Assembly (NCBI RefSeq): GCF_030056655.1
Contig: NZ_JASHIE010000015.1
Location: 129,649-193,648 of the forward strand
Direction of reading: 5' to 3'
Length of the DNA stretch: 64,000 nt
From: Flectobacillus rivi
Lineage (GTDB): Bacteria > Bacteroidota > Bacteroidia > Cytophagales > Spirosomataceae
Part shown: piece after piece, positions 25,821 to 33,617 of the stretch
Position numbering within the stretch: the first letter of the stretch is position 1
Layout: each line of letters starts with the position of its first letter
The notes under the pieces: model-generated
The model's input: only the letters and a program-made list of their open reading frames with translations
Database searches by the model: none
What the model was told of the DNA's origin: nothing
Made by a program: the position numbers and the translations under genes

Positions 25821-26597
25821 TTATTCTCCTTTTACTGATTTTACAAAAGCACTAATATCAGCTGATAAATCTTTTGCTTCAGTTACAACTTTGATAAACG
25901 CACTACCAATAATTGCACCAGCTGCATGTGATGATGCTTTTGTGAAAGTAGCATTATCCGAAATACCAAAACCAATCAAACGAGGGTTTTTCAGATTCAT
26001 GGCATTTATACGACTGAAGTAAGCCTCTTGCTCATCAGAAATACCCGATTTTGCCCCTGTAATACTTGCCGAAGATACCATGTAAATAAAGCCTTCTGAA
26101 ATAGCATCGATATGGCTAATACGGCTTTCTGAAGTTTGAGGCGTAATTAAGAAGATATTTAAAATACCATATTTCTCAAAAATTGCTTTATAATCTTCTT
26201 CATACACATCAGCAGGAAGGTCTGGTAAAATCAAACCATCCACTCCTACTTCTTGGCATTTTTTACAAAATTCTTCTATACCAAACTGTAATACTGGATT
26301 GATATAACCCATCAATAAAATTGGTACTTTGATAGCAGGACGAATGCCAGCGAGTTGTTCAAACAACAACTTTACGCTCATACCATTATCCAAAGCTACT
26401 TGATTAGCATGTTGGATAGTTTCACCGTCAGCCACAGGATCTGAATAAGGCATTCCGATTTCTACTAAATCAGCTCCACTTTCGTCCAAAGCTTTCAAAA
26501 TAGTAGTAGTATCGTTTAGCTGTGGATAACCCGCTGTAAAGTAAATATTTAGTACGTTATTTTTCTTCTGTTCAAAAAGTTGAGTAATACGATTCAT
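25821..26597 (-). CDS. trpA: Tryptophan synthase alpha chain (detached from the trp operon)
   Basis: 258 residues from the Met at 26597 (MNRITQLFEQKKNN); the longer frame adds 10 residues without family similarity. Both catalytic acids are present: Glu46 in LVEIGMPYSDP and Asp57 in PVADGET. GLILPDLP and the GFGISD phosphate loop follow. It cleaves indole-3-glycerol phosphate and channels indole to TrpB. The usual place for trpA is directly after trpB, but here it lies 10 kb away in opposite orientation, 69 bases after mpl. It therefore escapes the trp attenuator and is probably transcribed with mpl. Confidence 0.95.
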   Translation of the reverse strand: MNRITQLFEQKKNNVLNIYFTAGYPQLNDTTTILKALDESGADLVEIGMPYSDPVADGETIQHANQVALDNGMSVKLLFEQLAGIRPAIKVPILLMGYINPVLQFGIEEFCKKCQEVGVDGLILPDLPADVYEEDYKAIFEKYGILNIFLITPQTSESRISHIDAISEGFIYMVSSASITGAKSGISDEQEAYFSRINAMNLKNPRLIGFGISDNATFTKASSHAAGAIIGSAFIKVVTEAKDLSADISAFVKSVKGE

Positions 26598-26666
26598 GAT
26601 TGTATAAAAGTTCAATATGTACAGCAAGCGAACACAAGGTTCATCTTCCCGAACTGTACCATAATT

Positions 26667-28028
26667 TTACGAAAGTATTTGACTAGATAATTCTTTGAAA
26701 TCCAGACCATCAAAGGTCCCCGACGACATCATCAGTAAGTTTGAGCCGCGCCATCGCTTACTCAAAAGAAATGTCTTCAGAGACTGGTTATCAGTAAATA
26801 CTTCGAGATTGCTGTTCGCAAAATTTGCTTTGACTTCTTCTACACTAAGCGCTGGCATCTTTTTGTGTTCAAGGGTTTTAGGACTGAAATATACAACTGC
26901 GGTATCAGCTCCGTCCAACTTGTGAGCATACTCTTTCAAGAAGTTTTTGTTCAAACTACTAAAAGTGTGTAACTCCAAGCAAGCCACTAAATGACGGTTG
27001 GGAAACTGTCCTTTGAGCGCTTTGGTTGTCGCCTCCACCTTAGATGGTGCATGAGCAAAATCACGATAAAACACCGTTTCATCGTTTTGTCCTACTAGCT
27101 CTAAGCGCTTAGCAGCTCCTTTAAACGAAGCAATTGCTTCATAAAACTGCTCGTCTTCGATACCAATCTGGCTCAGTATCAAACGTGCGCCGTTGAGGTT
27201 TTTGAGATTATGTTCTCCAAATACCTCGATTGCTAGTTCTTTTTTATCAGGTAATAGTAAAAAAGTCTTTCCATTTCTCACCACAGCTGGATGAGCTTTG
27301 TAGGCATATTTCTGAATATCAGCATATTCTTTTTGACCCACAGTGTTTACTAACGAATCTGTTTCGTCATAAATCAAACTACCTGATTTTGGCAAATCTT
27401 GCGCAAGCAGTTCAAACTGATGCACATATTCCTCAAATTGTGGATATACATTGATATGATCCCAAGCAATTCCCGAAATCAAAGCTACGTGCGGATGGTA
27501 GTGCAAAAATTTTGGACGGCGATCGATTGGTGATGATAAGTATTCATCGCCTTCAATCACAATCACAGGAGCATCCGAAAGTTTGGCCATAGTCTCAAAA
27601 CCTTCGATACGAGCCCCTACCAAATAATCAAATTTGCGATTGTGGAATTTCAATACGTGTAAAACCATCGATGTAATCGTAGTTTTTCCGTGACTTCCAG
27701 CAATCACCACTCTTTGCTTATTTTGGCTATTTTGATAAATAAATTCAGGATATGAGTAAATTTTCACTCCTAATTCTTGAGCTTTCAACAATTCAGGATT
27801 GTCCACTCTGGCATGCATACCCAAAATTACACAGTCCAAATCTTCTGAAATCTTCTCAGGGAACCAACCTATTTCGGCTGGTAATAAGCCACAAGCTGCC
27901 AATAAGCTACGTGAAGGCTCATATATTTCGTCGTCCGAACCCGTAACTAAATAACCATTATTATGCAGATCGATAGCCAAATTGTGCATCGCTGCCCCCC
28001 CAATAGCGATAAAGTGAACTTTTTTCAT
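26667..28028 (-). CDS. mpl: UDP-N-acetylmuramate:tripeptide ligase (Mpl), Mur ligase family
   Basis: 453 residues. N-terminal Rossmann motif HFIAIGGAAMHNLA, ATP loop AGSHGKTTITSM (about residue 110), central VIEGDEYLSSPIDRRPKF, and DFAHAPSKVEATTKAL of the third domain. The I-G-G-A-A-M start and the D-R-R-P-K-F segment distinguish Mpl from MurC. It reattaches recovered L-Ala-gamma-D-Glu-meso-DAP tripeptide to UDP-MurNAc in cell-wall recycling. Directly upstream of trpA on the same strand. Confidence 0.9.
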   Translation of the reverse strand: MKKVHFIAIGGAAMHNLAIDLHNNGYLVTGSDDEIYEPSRSLLAACGLLPAEIGWFPEKISEDLDCVILGMHARVDNPELLKAQELGVKIYSYPEFIYQNSQNKQRVVIAGSHGKTTITSMVLHVLKFHNRKFDYLVGARIEGFETMAKLSDAPVIVIEGDEYLSSPIDRRPKFLHYHPHVALISGIAWDHINVYPQFEEYVHQFELLAQDLPKSGSLIYDETDSLVNTVGQKEYADIQKYAYKAHPAVVRNGKTFLLLPDKKELAIEVFGEHNLKNLNGARLILSQIGIEDEQFYEAIASFKGAAKRLELVGQNDETVFYRDFAHAPSKVEATTKALKGQFPNRHLVACLELHTFSSLNKNFLKEYAHKLDGADTAVVYFSPKTLEHKKMPALSVEEVKANFANSNLEVFTDNQSLKTFLLSKRWRGSNLLMMSSGTFDGLDFKELSSQILS

Positions 28029-28257
28029 AAAATTTAACTCGAACTTTCCAGTTCAAAACATTGTTCGTTAAAAAGATTGTGGTTTTGGATTTGCTATGAC
28101 TTTTCCAAGAAACTAACTAACTGATAATGAATCATTTTCAAGAAAATTCACATATTACTCACTTGAATTATTTATCGATACAACTCTTTGATAATCAAAT
28201 AATTTGACAGAATAATTTTATCAAATTGTGAAATAAAAATAAATCCAAATTAGATTC

Positions 28258-28288
28258 TTGCAAAGGTCATACTTTTATTGCACTTTTG
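28258..28288 (+). promoter_or_regulatory. Promoter of the arginine decarboxylase gene
   Basis: TTG (28258-28260), 20-base spacer, CACTTTTG (28281-28288; one mismatch to TAnnTTTG). Predicted start near 28293 gives a leader of about 130 bases before the ATG at 28425. Confidence 0.45.
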
Positions 28289-28309
28289 CACGTTTTTTAT
28301 GAGTAAACT

Positions 28310-28345
28310 CCGCAAGTCGATTTTCGTTAGTAAAATTTCTTGCGG
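28310..28345 (+). promoter_or_regulatory. Hairpin in the arginine decarboxylase leader
   Basis: Arms CCGCAAG (28310-28316) and CTTGCGG (28339-28345) are perfect, with an inner ATTTT/AAAAT helix (28320-28324 and 28332-28336). It lies in the predicted 5' leader, upstream of the chosen start codon; function unknown. Confidence 0.4.
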
Positions 28346-28424
28346 TTTTCGTTTCTTAGGACGAATACTCACAAACTTAAATAATTTCGAACATAAAAAC
28401 TCGCTTTATGCTTTTCGCAGTAGG

Positions 28425-29906
28425 ATGAAAAATTACATTGACCTCATTGACCAGACGATTGAGTTTCCAACTCTTGAGTTTAACATTGACGAAAACAACG
28501 AATTAATGTTCAACAACGTACCGTTGATGGACATCATAAAACAATACGGGACTCCCCTGAAAATCACGTATTTACCAAAAATTGGTGAGCATATCGAAAA
28601 TGCCAAGCGCATGTTCAAGAATGCTATTAAGAAGTACAATTACAAGGGAAATTATACGTATTGTTACTGTACAAAGTCTTCGCATTTTAGATTTGTGGTC
28701 GAAGAGGTTCTGAGTCATAATGTTCACCTCGAAACATCCTCTTCTTACGATATTCCTATTATTCGCAAGCTATATGATGAAGGTAAGATTTCAAAATCTA
28801 CTTACATTCTTTGCAATGGCTACAAGTTGCCTTTATATACTCAATATATCAGCGAGTTAATCAATGAGGGCTTTAATTGTATTCCTATTTTGGACAATCT
28901 TAAAGAAATTGATTTTTATGATAAATCAGTAACTGCCGAGACTGTCAATTTGGGTATCCGTATTGCCACTGATGAAGAGCCAGATTTTGCTTTCTATACT
29001 TCACGTTTGGGGCTTCGCTATTCTGATGTAATGGATTTGTATAAAAACAAAATTCAGAACAGCAGCAAGTATAAGCTCAAAATGTTGCACTTCTTTATCA
29101 ATACTGGCATTAAAGACAGTGCTTACTATTGGTCTGAATTGAGCCGCTTTATTTACAAATATTGTGAAATGAAAAAAATCTGCCCAGATTTAGATTCTAT
29201 CGACTTGGGTGGTGGTTTACCGATTCAAACTTCATTGCAATTTAATTACGATTACCAAGCAATGATTGATGAAATCGTGGAATCTATTTCATGGATTTGT
29301 AACAAAAATAACGTCCCTGTTCCAAATATCTTTACAGAGTTTGGTTCTTACACAGTAGGCGAAAGTGGTGCTGTTTTATACGAAATCATTGACCAAAAAC
29401 TCCAAAATGATAAGGAATTATGGTACATGATTGATGGTTCGTTTATTACTCAATTGCCTGACTCTTGGGGTATGAACCAAAAATATATCATGCTTCCTGT
29501 AAACAACTGGGGCTCGCCATACCAAAAAGTAAACTTAGGTGGTTTGACTTGCGACTCTATGGACTTCTATAATACCGAAGCTCATAGCTCAGATTTGTAC
29601 TTACCAATTTTTGAAGAAGGTCAAGAGCGTCAATATGTTGGATTTTTCCATACAGGTGCCTACCAAGAATCATTAGGTGGTTATGGTGGTATTCAACACT
29701 GCTTGATTCCTGCTCCAAAACACGTCTTGGTTGATCGTCTGGAAGATGGTACTATTACGACACAGCTGTTTGCGTCAGCACAAGAAAGCTATGGTATGCT
29801 TAACATTTTAGGCTACGGTTCTACCGAAAAAGCCGAAGCTCAAGCAACAGTATTGAGTCAAGAAGAAGTAAAACATGCTGAAAATCTGTCTCTTATCGAA
29901 CAATAA
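28425..29906 (+). CDS. speA: Arginine decarboxylase (PLP fold-type III)
   Basis: 493 residues from the ATG at 28425, which is preceded by AGTAGG. The open frame reaches back to 28278, but that part overlaps the promoter and has no enzyme-like features. PLP fold-type III motifs: the Schiff-base Lys in CYCTKSSHF, the glycine-rich phosphate loop DLGGGLP, TEFGSYTVGESG, and the second active-site segment GGLTCDSMD with the catalytic Cys of this family. It resembles the Bacteroidota arginine decarboxylases that make agmatine for polyamines; diaminopimelate decarboxylase is less likely given the length and sequence. No other polyamine gene is adjacent. Confidence 0.8.
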   Translation: MKNYIDLIDQTIEFPTLEFNIDENNELMFNNVPLMDIIKQYGTPLKITYLPKIGEHIENAKRMFKNAIKKYNYKGNYTYCYCTKSSHFRFVVEEVLSHNVHLETSSSYDIPIIRKLYDEGKISKSTYILCNGYKLPLYTQYISELINEGFNCIPILDNLKEIDFYDKSVTAETVNLGIRIATDEEPDFAFYTSRLGLRYSDVMDLYKNKIQNSSKYKLKMLHFFINTGIKDSAYYWSELSRFIYKYCEMKKICPDLDSIDLGGGLPIQTSLQFNYDYQAMIDEIVESISWICNKNNVPVPNIFTEFGSYTVGESGAVLYEIIDQKLQNDKELWYMIDGSFITQLPDSWGMNQKYIMLPVNNWGSPYQKVNLGGLTCDSMDFYNTEAHSSDLYLPIFEEGQERQYVGFFHTGAYQESLGGYGGIQHCLIPAPKHVLVDRLEDGTITTQLFASAQESYGMLNILGYGSTEKAEAQATVLSQEEVKHAENLSLIEQ

Positions 29907-29944
29907 TTTTGTGGATATTAGAGTTTAAGCTTGAGAGATATTTG

Positions 29945-29952
29945 TATTTTTG
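29945..29952 (+). promoter_or_regulatory. -7 box TATTTTTG
   Basis: Perfect TAnnTTTG 72 bases before the small lipoprotein start; upstream element weak (GTTTAAG). Confidence 0.45.
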
Positions 29953-30023
29953 TAGTATTATGCCTCTCAATGGCCAAATCTATCAAATACATCATTGGTA
30001 TCAACTTTATAAAATTATATCTC

Positions 30024-30155
30024 ATGAAAAGAGCTTCAGTTATTTTGGTTTTGTTGGCAGTAGTAGCAATGGCAACTTCTTGTGGCAGAAAAAACAACTG
30101 CCCTGCTTACGGTACTACGAGCATCGACAAGCCAGCTTACAAAGGTCGTAATTAA
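30024..30155 (+). CDS. Small lipoprotein, 43 residues
   Basis: MKRASVILVLLAVVAMATSC followed by GRKNNCPAYGTTS and a basic end. A textbook lipoprotein signal peptide with lipobox A-T-S-C, so only about 23 residues remain after cleavage. The CPAYG motif recurs in small Bacteroidota lipoproteins as I recall it, but no function is known. The longer frame from 29931 overlaps the promoter box and is rejected. A weak hairpin (CCTCTGTTTCTATTC...GAACAGAGG, 30176-30209) followed by T residues may terminate it. Confidence 0.7.
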   Translation: MKRASVILVLLAVVAMATSCGRKNNCPAYGTTSIDKPAYKGRN

Positions 30156-30274
30156 TCATTAGGACATTTTTAAAACCTCTGTTTCTATTCACAATTAGGA
30201 ACAGAGGTTTTTCATTTAAAATCAATAGTAAAAAATACTTACTACTCGGGAACAAAATATCCTTAGGTAGATGT

Positions 30275-30304
30275 TTGCAATATTGTTGCATTGTATTAAT
30301 TTTG
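30275..30304 (+). promoter_or_regulatory. Promoter of the MerC-like gene
   Basis: TTG (30275-30277) and TAATTTTG (30297-30304) separated by exactly 19 bases; the ATG follows 17 bases later. Confidence 0.7.
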
Positions 30305-30318
30305 CAACAGTATTACAA
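30275..30318. promoter_or_regulatory. Two Fur-family-type operators over the MerC-like promoter
   Basis: TGCAATA-T-TGTTGCA (30276-30290) and TGCAACA-G-TATTACA (30303-30317) each have the 7-1-7 symmetry of Fur/Zur/Per sites (one and two mismatched pairs), and the two are near-complements of each other. They cover the -33 box and the -7/start region, a repressor arrangement. No Fur-family gene is in the window. Confidence 0.55.
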
Positions 30319-30320
30319 TT

Positions 30321-30707
30321 ATGCATCACTCACATTCACATAACGAAACACCCATTGAGAAGGTAGGATTCTATCTTTCTGTCATTTGTGCAATTCATTG
30401 TATTGCTACTCCTGTGGTGATGACAGTATTGCCTTACTTGGGAAGTAGTCTTTTCCACAATCATTCTTGGGAAATTTGGTTTATTGGAGCAAGTGTTGCT
30501 TTGGCTGGCGCTTTATTGATTGCTGACTACCGCAAACACCATTCTATTGTTCCTTTGACCTTATTGCTTGGAAGTTTAGTTGTAAAAGGTATCGAACTCT
30601 TATGGACTGGCGAGCAATACGAATTTTTGACAGGCTTCGTTGGTGCGATTTTGATTGCTTCTGCTTATTATGTCAATTGGAAGGCAAAAGCAAGTTGTTC
30701 GTGTTAG
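30321..30707 (+). CDS. MerC domain-containing membrane protein
   Basis: 128 residues with four predicted membrane segments. His-rich start (HHSHSHNE), then the MerC signature in the first helix, SVICAIHCIATP with Cys23, His26 and Cys27, and a C-terminal KAKASCSC. MerC proteins were named as mercury transporters; in Bacteroidota they usually lack other mer genes and are more likely linked to zinc or general metal balance. The Fur-family-like operators upstream support metal control. Confidence 0.82.
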   Translation: MHHSHSHNETPIEKVGFYLSVICAIHCIATPVVMTVLPYLGSSLFHNHSWEIWFIGASVALAGALLIADYRKHHSIVPLTLLLGSLVVKGIELLWTGEQYEFLTGFVGAILIASAYYVNWKAKASCSC

Positions 30708-30711
30708 AAGT

Positions 30712-31020
30712 ATCATCCTTCTAATTGAGTGAGTTTTGATTGAGTGAATTAGTGATTGATTCTTCTAAAATTTGTATTCCAACTATTGAGATGCAACTTT
30801 TTGCGTCTTAAGCCTAGTCAGATATAGCATACTAATAGCAAAAAAGCGGTCGAAAATTATTTTTCGACCGCTTTTTTAATGAAGAATTGTAAAATCATCC
30901 TAGTTACAAAATTCAGGATGAATTATGTGTAATCTTACTAAATACAACTTGATTTTACACCCAGTGCTTGCGCCTTTACCGCTAGAATACAAATCTTAAA
31001 ATAATCACTCAATTAGGGAT
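30712..31020. repeat. Composite repeat family B, copy 3 (both arms present)
   Basis: Left arm contains ATTGAGTGAGTTTTGATTGA and, read on the minus strand, TTAAGACGCAAAAAGTTGCAT and GAATACAAATTTTAGA. The hairpin is at 30840-30877. The right arm has GCTAGAATACAAATCTTAAA and ATAATCACTCAATTA up to 31015. The two arms are inverted relative to each other. Fills a convergent gap of 323 bp; no gene within. Confidence 0.75.
30840..30877. terminator. Family B hairpin, bidirectional terminator
   Basis: A 17-bp perfect stem (30840-30856 with 30861-30877), loop TTAT, GC core GCGGTCG flanked by six A and six T. Confidence 0.85.
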
Positions 31021-31030
31021 AAAGCTTCTA

Positions 31031-31420
31031 TTATTTTGTTACACATAACCCATTCACACAGTCTACTGTTGGAATAGCAATCATGGCACAATCTGATATT
31101 CGACTATATTTGATATTAAGTTGACGTTCGTATTCGGTATAACTATTGATTTTTTGAGTCAAAACTTTCTCATCTACCTTTCCGACCGAGTACACAATAA
31201 ATTGTGTTGGACCACCACAAGCCTTAGAGCCCATCGACATTACACGGCATTCGTCGCCAGCACATGCTTTGTTTTTAGCATAATCTTTAATCTCAGCTCC
31301 CATTTGGGTTAATTTTTGATAATCCATTTCCTCTTCTGACAAGCCATCCCCTCCTATTCCTCCTTTAGAACAACTCCATAATAGTAACCCCGAGAGGGCA
31401 AATATTAATAACCTTTTCAT
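31031..31420 (-). CDS. Hypothetical lipoprotein with conserved cysteines
   Basis: 129 residues from the Met at 31420 (MKRLLIFALSGLLLWSCSKGG); the longer frame overlaps the neighbour. Lipobox L-W-S-C. The mature part has six further Cys in the order ACAGDEC, KACGGPTQFIVYS, SDCAMIAIPTVDCVNGLCV, suggesting disulphide-linked structure. I have seen this Cys pattern in uncharacterised exported proteins of several phyla, but no function is known. Begins 43 bases after the stop of the next upstream lipoprotein gene, so the two are probably cotranscribed. Confidence 0.7.
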   Translation of the reverse strand: MKRLLIFALSGLLLWSCSKGGIGGDGLSEEEMDYQKLTQMGAEIKDYAKNKACAGDECRVMSMGSKACGGPTQFIVYSVGKVDEKVLTQKINSYTEYERQLNIKYSRISDCAMIAIPTVDCVNGLCVTK

Positions 31421-31463
31421 AATGTTAATTTGTTTGTAGTTTATTACAGTTTTGAGGTTTATA

Positions 31464-31970
31464 CTAACGTTTAATCGTTGCCACTTCAACAATTAATTTC
31501 TGATGAGTATCAATCATGTCATCCAATCGCCATGCTTTCAAGGATTGGCTTGTTTTAACTTGCACATATAACATTCCTCCATCTGCACAGCCAGGGCAAC
31601 CTATCGTTTGAATAGCCTGACCATCATCTTTAATCGTGCTCAAATGGTTTTTTATTTTCTGAACAATTTGCTCAGCTTTCGCTTTTTCTGTAGCACCTAG
31701 TTTATAGCCTTGAAAACGATAATTTTCAGCATTTTTACAATAGGCACTAGTTGTATCAACAAACAATTGATCACCTGCATACAAATACAGTCCATAGGTA
31801 CGACACCCCCATCCTAAGCCTACATTTCCAAAAACAATGTATTCACTCAAATTATTTTTGGTCAAATCAATCGTTTGATTTTTGAGCACTTCTGAGTCTA
31901 CAACACTACTTGAACTAGAAGCACAACCCAAAACACTTAATATGATTGATAAAAAGAGTAGATTTTTCAT
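31464..31970 (-). CDS. Hypothetical lipoprotein
   Basis: 168 residues. Signal peptide with lipobox V-L-G-C (Cys16), then a Ser-rich spacer. The mature part holds a W-G-C...C pair near residues 54-77 and a CPGCADGGM motif near 126-134. The latter recalls a metal- or thiol-type loop, but nothing shows redox activity. No family recognised. First gene of a two-lipoprotein unit. Confidence 0.65.
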   Translation of the reverse strand: MKNLLFLSIILSVLGCASSSSSVVDSEVLKNQTIDLTKNNLSEYIVFGNVGLGWGCRTYGLYLYAGDQLFVDTTSAYCKNAENYRFQGYKLGATEKAKAEQIVQKIKNHLSTIKDDGQAIQTIGCPGCADGGMLYVQVKTSQSLKAWRLDDMIDTHQKLIVEVATIKR

Positions 31971-32031
31971 AGATATAATGAAAGATAAGTTAAGAGTATT
32001 GAATTCAGAATGAGGAGTTTTGAGGGCAACC

Positions 32032-32080
32032 TATTTTAGGCAAGGACAAAGAAAAACTCATCACTCACAACTCAAAACTC
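32032..32080. repeat. Dispersed repeat family D copy 2
   Basis: 49 bp nearly identical to 7164-7212. Upstream, GAGTTTTGAG (about 32012-32021) is complementary to the CTCAAAACTC end, forming a loose hairpin. Lies between a sigma/anti-sigma unit and the lipoprotein pair. Confidence 0.7.
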
Positions 32081-32090
32081 TACATTCATT

Positions 32091-32750
32091 TTAAGGTCTT
32101 TGATATACCCCTGCGCCGACTGTTATTTTAACATTTTTCAAAAAGCCCTTTTTCTGTGTTTTGACAGGAACGGGTGGTTGTGGCTCAAAATAGGGCGTCT
32201 GGATGGAAGGAACTGTTGGTTCCATCACTCTATGATTTACTTGTAATCCATCATGAGCTACAGGTATCTCTTTGGTAGTGGTTGGTGATATAAAATTAAT
32301 AGAATCAACTACCGACTTTTTCACAAGTTCTTCTACTAATATCGGTTGCGATGCAGTTGGAGCCTCCTCTTGCCTAATACTTGGGGTTGCAGGCTCTATA
32401 TTTTTCTCAACTACTACGTAATTTTCATCCTGTTTTTTTTCTGGAGTGCGAACAGGCTTTACGACTGTTTGTTGATGAACACTCGGCTGCTCAGGCAAGT
32501 CTTTAGTGCTATCATCTTCAGGCTTCAATAACCATGCGCCAACCAACACCACTACTGCTAGTCCAGCAGAATAAAGCCCAAGGCTACCTTTGGCCATCCC
32601 ACCACTCGCTTCTGGTGCGGACGACGAAGGTGCAGACTGCTCCAAGGACGCTTCTATGCCATCCCATATCCAGTCGGATGGGGTCATAGAGGCATCATCG
32701 AAGGCGTCACGCCATTGGTCCTCAAAAGAATTGTGTGATGAATTATCCAT
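32091..32750 (-). CDS. Putative anti-sigma factor (single-pass membrane protein)
   Basis: 219 residues. N-terminal cytoplasmic part (DQWRDAFDDASMTPSDWIWDGIEASL, about 11-36) has the W/D-rich helical pattern seen in Bacteroidota anti-sigma proteins, followed by one membrane segment at about 56-75 and a Pro/Lys-rich periplasmic part ending in a short GAGVYQRP tail. It lies 49 bases after an ECF sigma factor gene on the same strand, the standard arrangement. The Zn-finger of ZAS-type anti-sigma factors is absent. The signal it transduces is unknown. Confidence 0.7.
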   Translation of the reverse strand: MDNSSHNSFEDQWRDAFDDASMTPSDWIWDGIEASLEQSAPSSSAPEASGGMAKGSLGLYSAGLAVVVLVGAWLLKPEDDSTKDLPEQPSVHQQTVVKPVRTPEKKQDENYVVVEKNIEPATPSIRQEEAPTASQPILVEELVKKSVVDSINFISPTTTKEIPVAHDGLQVNHRVMEPTVPSIQTPYFEPQPPVPVKTQKKGFLKNVKITVGAGVYQRP

Positions 32751-32799
32751 TATAGTGATTTTATCAGTAAAGATTTTGTCATATTATTTCATTTGTGCT

Positions 32800-33345
32800 T
32801 TATCCTACTTTATCATACGAAAGTTGTGCTTGCAATAATTGCTTAGCGCGCGAATATTGCGACTTTGATGTTCCTTCCGAAATACCTAACATTTCAGCAA
32901 TTTCGTGGTGCTGATATCCTTCAATAGCATACAAGTTAAATACGGTTTGACAGCCCTTCGGTAATTTATGAATCATAGCCAACAATTCCTGAAAATGAAT
33001 TCCTTCGATACTCGTGCCTTTGTCCGAAAAATGGTTTTCAAATTCGGCAACATCCGACATATCCTGCCAAGGCTGTTGTGAACGAATATGCTTAATGGCC
33101 GTATTGATAACAATTCTTTTAATCCATGCGCCAATCGTACTTTCACCTCTAAAACTAGCCAAGTTTTGAAATATCTTTATAAAAGCTTCTTGAAGAATAT
33201 CCTCCGCTTCGGCCTTGCTTTGTGCATAGCGTGAGCATACCACCAACATACGCGATGCGTAAGCCTGATAGAGCTTTCGCTGTGCAATGCGGTCGTTTTG
33301 CAAACAAGCGTTTATGAGGTCTTTTTCAAGTTCCAATGTATTCAA
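32800..33345 (-). CDS. RNA polymerase ECF sigma factor
   Basis: 181 residues: sigma region 2 (DRIAQRKLYQAYASRMLVVCSRY... AEDILQEAFIKIFQNL, about 18-63; WIKRIVINTAIKHIR) and region 4 (LPKGCQTVFNLYAIEGYQHHEIAEMLGISEGTSKSQYSRAKQLL, about 128-172). No region 3 or C-terminal extension. Cotranscribed with the anti-sigma gene. Target genes cannot be predicted from this window. Confidence 0.93.
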   Translation of the reverse strand: MNTLELEKDLINACLQNDRIAQRKLYQAYASRMLVVCSRYAQSKAEAEDILQEAFIKIFQNLASFRGESTIGAWIKRIVINTAIKHIRSQQPWQDMSDVAEFENHFSDKGTSIEGIHFQELLAMIHKLPKGCQTVFNLYAIEGYQHHEIAEMLGISEGTSKSQYSRAKQLLQAQLSYDKVG

Positions 33346-33531
33346 TGTGTTTATAAGCTTACGGACAATACATACAACGCCTCAGGGCATTATAAAAATG
33401 TGTTTTTTGAACATTTTACTACAAAGAGCTTTTCTTGACTTAAAAGGTTGGAATAGGATGATTTATTTTTTGAAAACCATCAAATTTCCAATCACTTAGC
33501 ATTGCTGGTTATACCGAGCCATGCTTTTTAC

Positions 33532-33539
33532 TATCTTTG
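33532..33539 (+). promoter_or_regulatory. gatB -7 box TATCTTTG
   Basis: Perfect TAnnTTTG 78 bases before the gatB start; no clear TTG at the expected distance. Confidence 0.45.
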
Positions 33540-33617
33540 TAGACGATTGTTCCACAAGGCAGAAACTTTTTTACAAAAATACAGAAGATTCTTGCCTCAA
33601 ACTGAAATTAATATTCT

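Noticed and set aside
29931..30023. Longer start for the 43-residue lipoprotein (74-residue frame from 29931)
   Set aside because: It overlaps the TATTTTTG box and would place the lipoprotein signal peptide in the middle of the protein.
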